Shown here one piece after another: positions 18,916 to 21,552 of a stretch of DNA of 21,552 nt. Numbering within the stretch: position 1 is the first letter of the stretch; every line of letters begins with the position of its first letter. The DNA comes from Tritrichomonas musculus (lineage: Eukaryota; Parabasalia; Tritrichomonadida; Tritrichomonadidae). Location: contig JAPFFF010000492.1 in assembly GCA_039105265.1 (NCBI GenBank), forward strand, positions 1 through 21,552. Reading direction: 5' to 3'. A program made the translations under genes and the position numbers. The notes beneath the pieces were generated by a model, which saw only the letters and a program-made list of their open reading frames with translations, searched no databases and was not told the DNA's origin.

Positions 18916-21552
18916 TTGTTGTTTGGAAGAGAATCGATGCTGCTTGGAAGAGAATCGATGCTGCTTGGAAGAGAATCGTTGTTGTTTGGAAGAGAATCGT
19001 TGTTGTTTGGAAGAGAATCGATGCTGCTTGGAAGAGAATCGATGCTGCTTGGAAGAGAATCGTTGTTGTTTGGAAGAGAATCGATGCTGCTTGGAAGAGA
19101 ATCGTTGTTGTTTGGGAGATAATCGATGCTGCTTGGAAGAGAATCGATGCTGCTTGGAAGAGAATCGATGCTGCTTGGAAGAGAATCGATGCTGCTTGGA
19201 AGAGAATCGATGCTGCTTGGAAGAGAATCGTTGTTGTTTGGGAGATAATCGATGCTGCTTGGAAGAGAATCGATGCTGCTTGGAAGAGAATCGTTGTTGT
19301 TTGGAAGAGAATCGTTGTTGTTTGGAAGAGAATCGTTGTTGTTTGGAAGAGAATCGTTGTTGTTTGGAAGAGAATCGATGCTGCTTGGAAGAGAATCGAT
19401 GCTGCTTGGAAGAGAATCGTTGTTGTTTGGGAGATAATCGATGCTGCTTGGAAGAGAATCGATGCTGCTTGGAAGAGAATCGTTGTTGTTTGGAAGAGAA
19501 TCGTTGTTGTTTGGAAGAGAATCGTTGTTGTTTGGAAGAGAATCGTTGTTGTTTGGAAGAGAATCGATGCTGCTTGGAAGAGAATCGATGCTGCTTGGAA
19601 GAGAATCGATGCTGCTTGGAAGAGAATCGTTGTTGTTTGGAAGAGAATCGATGCTGCTTGGAAGAGAATCGATGCTGCTTGGAAGAGAATCGATGCTGCT
19701 TGGAAGAGAATCGATGCTGCTTGGAAGAGAATCGATGCTGCTTGGAAGAGAATCGATGCTGCTTGGAAGAGAATCGTTGTTGTTTGGGAGATAATCGATG
19801 CTGCTTGGAAGAGAATCGATGCTGCTTGGAAGAGAATCGATGCTGCTTGGAAGAGAATCGTTGTTGTTTGGAAGAGAATCGATGCTGCTTGGAAGAGAAT
19901 CGATGCTGCTTGGAAGAGAATCGATGCTGCTTGGAAGAGAATCGATGCTGCTTGGAAGAGAATCGATGCTGCTTGGAAGAGAATCGATGCTGCTTGGAAG
20001 AGAATCGTTGTTGTTTGGGAGATAATCGATGCTGCTTGGAAGAGAATCGATGCTGCTTGGAAGAGAATCGTTGTTGTTTGGAAGAGAATCGTTGTTGTTT
20101 GGAAGAGAATCGTTGTTGTTTGGAAGAGAATCGTTGTTGTTTGGAAGAGAATCGATGCTGCTTGGAAGAGAATCGATGCTGCTTGGAAGAGAATCGATGC
20201 TGCTTGGAAGAGAATCGTTGTTGTTTGGAAGAGAATCGATGCTGCTTGGAAGAGAATCGATGCTGCTTGGAAGAGAATCGTTGTTGTTTGGAAGAGAATC
20301 GTTGTTGTTTGGAAGAGAATCGATGCTGCTTGGAAGAGAATCGTTGTTGTTTGGAAGAGAATCGATGCTGCTTGGAAGAGAATCGATGCTGCTTGGAAGA
20401 GAATCGATGCTGCTTGGAAGAGAATCGTTGTTGTTTGGAAGAGAATCGTTGTTGTTTGGGAGATAATCGATGCTGCTTGGAAGAGAATCGTTGTTGTTTG
20501 GGAGATAATCGATGCTGCTTGGAAGAGAATCGATGCTGCTTGGAAGAGAATCGATGCTGCTTGGAAGAGAATCGATGCTGCTTGGAAGAGAATCGTTGTT
20601 GTTTAGGAGATAATCGATGCTGCTTGGAAGAGAATCGATGCTGCTTGGAAGAGAATCGTTGTTGTTTGGAAGAGAATCGTTGTTGTTTGGAAGAGAATCG
20701 TTGTTGTTTGGAAGAGAATCGTTGTTGTTTGGAAGAGAATCGTTGTTGTTTGGAAGAGAATCGATGCTGCTTGGAAGAGAATCGATGCTACTTGGAAGAG
20801 AATCGTTGTTGTTTGGAAGAGAATCGTTGTTGTTTGGAAGAGAATCGTTGTTGTTTGGAAGAGAATCGATGCTGCTTGGAAGAGAATCGATGCTGCTTGG
20901 AAGAGAATCGTTGTTGTTTGGGAGATAATCGATGCTGCTTGGAAGAGAATCGATGCTGCTTGGAAGAGAATCGTTGTTGTTTGGAAGAGAATCGTTGTTG
21001 TTTGGAAGAGAATCGTTGTTGTTTGGAAGAGAATCGTTGTTGTTTGGAAGAGAATCGATGCTGCTTGGAAGAGAATCGATGCTGCTTGGAAGAGAATCGA
21101 TGCTGCTTGGAAGAGAATCGTTGTTGTTTGGAAGAGAATCGATGCTGCTTGGAAGAGAATCGATGCTGCTTGGAAGAGAATCGATGCTGCTTGGAAGAGA
21201 ATCGTTGTTGTTTGGAAGAGAATCGTTGTTGTTTGGAAGAGAATCGATGCTGCTTGGAAGAGAATCGTTGTTGTTTGGGAGATAATCGATGCTGCTTGGA
21301 AGAGAATCGTTGTTGTTTGGAAGAGAATCGATGCTGCTTGGAAGAGAATCGATGCTGCTTGGAAGAGAATCGATGCTGCTTGGAAGAGAATCGTTGTTGT
21401 TTGGAAGAGAATCGATGCTGCTTGGAAGAGAATCGTTGTTGTTTGGAAGAGAATCGTTGTTGTTTGGAAGAGAATCGTTGTTGTTTGGAAGAGAATCGTT
21501 GTTGTTTGGAAGAGAATCGTTGTTGTTTGGAAGAGAATCGTTGTTGTTTGGA
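18916..21552. repeat. Higher-order repeat, partial and rearranged copy 3
   Basis: From about 18916 the order resumes inside the repeat, matching 5686 in copy 1 and 12658 in copy 2, so the front part is missing. It is then collinear except that the 40-unit segment at 6211/13183 is merged into the next one (19441), an extra 11-unit segment sits at 19798-20028, and the second member of the 1,197-bp local duplication is absent. Markers present: C' at 20596 and A' at 20785. From 21289 it follows the order seen at 17131 but has a plain A unit where 17131 has the position-11 variant. It runs off the window. Confidence 0.75.
19798..20028. repeat. Extra 11-unit (231-bp) segment in copy 3
   Basis: The order is A3 B A6 C. 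It lies between segments that are adjacent in copies 1 and 2 (7051 and 7408; 14023 and 14380). Its final eleven units are identical in order to the tail of the segment just before it (19567-19797), so it is most simply a tandem duplication of that tail. It is the third independent 231-bp event in the window. Confidence 0.8.

Larger units (their letters stand above)
205..21288. repeat. Type C monomer class: 64 dispersed units
   Basis: C is B with position 12 A to G and position 16 G to T. Unit starts: 205, 1003, 1591, 2158, 2977, 3334, 3523, 3859, 3901, 4048, 4300, 4783, 5476, 5875, 6001, 6190, 7030, 7387, 7828, 7870, 7975, 8290, 8647, 9067, 9172, 9487, 9844, 10075, 10474, 10600, 10789, 11146, 11734, 12448, 12847, 12973, 13162, 14002, 14359, 14800, 14842, 14947, 15262, 15619, 16039, 16144, 16459, 16753, 17110, 17635, 18034, 18118, 18307, 18664, 19105, 19231, 19420, 19777, 20008, 20449, 20491, 20596, 20911, 21268. 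Each is followed by an A-class unit. 58 are preceded by A and 6 by B, and two C units are never adjacent. In 33 cases the next six units are A2 B4, allowing rare subtypes. C carries the only TAA in the first forward frame, so it sets the ends of apparent open frames. Confidence 0.95.
1..21552. repeat. 21-bp tandem satellite array filling the window
   Basis: Seen directly: from base 16 every 21 bases begin a new monomer, and all later unit starts I checked, up to 21541, keep that register. There are 1,025 whole units plus partial units of 15 and 12 bases at the ends. Unit positions 1-9 are ATGCTGCTT (type A, 534 units) or TTGTTGTTT (types B and C). Positions 10-21 are GGAAGAGAATCG (A and B) or GGGAGATAATCG (C, 64 units; B totals 427). 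Counts were made by hand and sum to 1,025. Unit positions 2, 3, 5, 9, 13-15 and 17-21 look invariant. GC is about 43%, with strong strand bias (about 33% G and 10% C on the + strand). There is no unique sequence, spacer or insertion. Long arrays like this are typical of eukaryotic satellite DNA. The family and host are not identifiable from sequence alone, and real copy number cannot be judged from one assembly window. Confidence 0.99.

Noticed and set aside
16-21285. Dozens of forward open frames encoding Met-Leu-Leu-Gly-Arg-Glu-Ser or Leu-Leu-Phe-Gly-Arg-Glu-Ser heptads, up to 278 codons
   Set aside because: They begin and end only where monomer types change (ATG in A, TAA in C). The period is a multiple of three, no ribosome site, promoter or splice context is visible, and other frames are equally open or more so.
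1-21552. CRISPR array
   Set aside because: Repeats are directly adjacent with no unique spacers, and no cas gene is present.
1-21552. Telomeric repeat
   Set aside because: The monomer is 21 bp and contains none of the common TTAGGG, TTAGG or TTTAGGG motifs in tandem. A subtelomeric location cannot be excluded.
1-21552. CENP-B box within the B unit (TTGTTTGGAAGAG region)
   Set aside because: There is a partial likeness around TTGGAA, but the two CG-containing elements needed in the consensus are missing.
1-21552. Kinship with the AAGAG simple satellites of Drosophila
   Set aside because: AAGAG occurs once per A or B unit, but the rest of the 21-bp unit is unrelated. Five bases are too few to assign an organism.
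1-21552. Transposon or retroelement fragments
   Set aside because: No non-repeat sequence, terminal repeats or coding remnants are present anywhere in the window.
1-21552. G-quadruplex or stable hairpin structure
   Set aside because: G runs are two or three bases and one per unit, too sparse for a canonical quadruplex. The only palindrome is the six-base ATCGAT, too short for a stable hairpin.
1-21552. A previously undescribed gene system
   Set aside because: I looked on both strands and found only the satellite. The unusual content is the array's higher-order architecture, not a set of genes.

Overview
The whole 21,552-base window is one uninterrupted tandem array of a 21-bp satellite or minisatellite monomer. 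I find no gene, RNA gene, mobile element, CRISPR array or unique sequence in it, and the array runs off both ends. There is a 15-base partial unit at 1-15, then 1,025 complete units from 16 to 21540, then a 12-base partial unit at 21541-21552. Every unit keeps the same register, so I see no insertion or deletion that is not a whole number of units. This fits a heterochromatic or otherwise repetitive locus in a eukaryotic nuclear genome. Nothing in the sequence lets me name the species or say whether the locus is centromeric, subtelomeric or interstitial.

Three monomer types make up the array. Type A (534 units by my count) has ATGCTGCTT at unit positions 1-9, then GGAAGAGAATCG at 10-21. Type B (427) has TTGTTGTTT, then the same GGAAGAGAATCG. 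Type C (64) has TTGTTGTTT, then GGGAGATAATCG. A and B differ only at unit positions 1, 4 and 7. C is B with changes at 12 and 16. Rare subtypes act as markers: A' (position 6 G to A, 11 units), C' (C plus position 10 G to A, 5 units), and a few single-base variants. All 64 C-class units are followed by an A-class unit.

Layout: (1) 1-4362 is a left domain with its own markers. It holds a 231-bp tandem duplication (352-813), a duplicated block of about 1.05-1.28 kb (814-1863 and 1969-3249), and a further 231-bp tandem duplication inside the second copy (2305-2766). (2) 4363-11313 is the first copy of a higher-order repeat of about 7 kb (331 units). (3) 11314 to about 18873 is the second copy, almost identical for its first 5.4 kb and then altered by several whole-unit insertions and deletions. 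(4) About 18916 to 21552 is a partial, internally deleted third copy that runs off the window. Inside the higher-order repeat lies a local duplication with 1,197-bp spacing.

Because 21 is divisible by three, any reading frame free of stops in the monomer stays open for a long way. Two of the six frames appear open across the entire window, and a third is interrupted only at the A' units. The open frames therefore follow from the period and are not genes. The interest lies in the array's evolution: discrete linked monomer types, nested duplications, conversion-like unit swaps and hybrid monomers.
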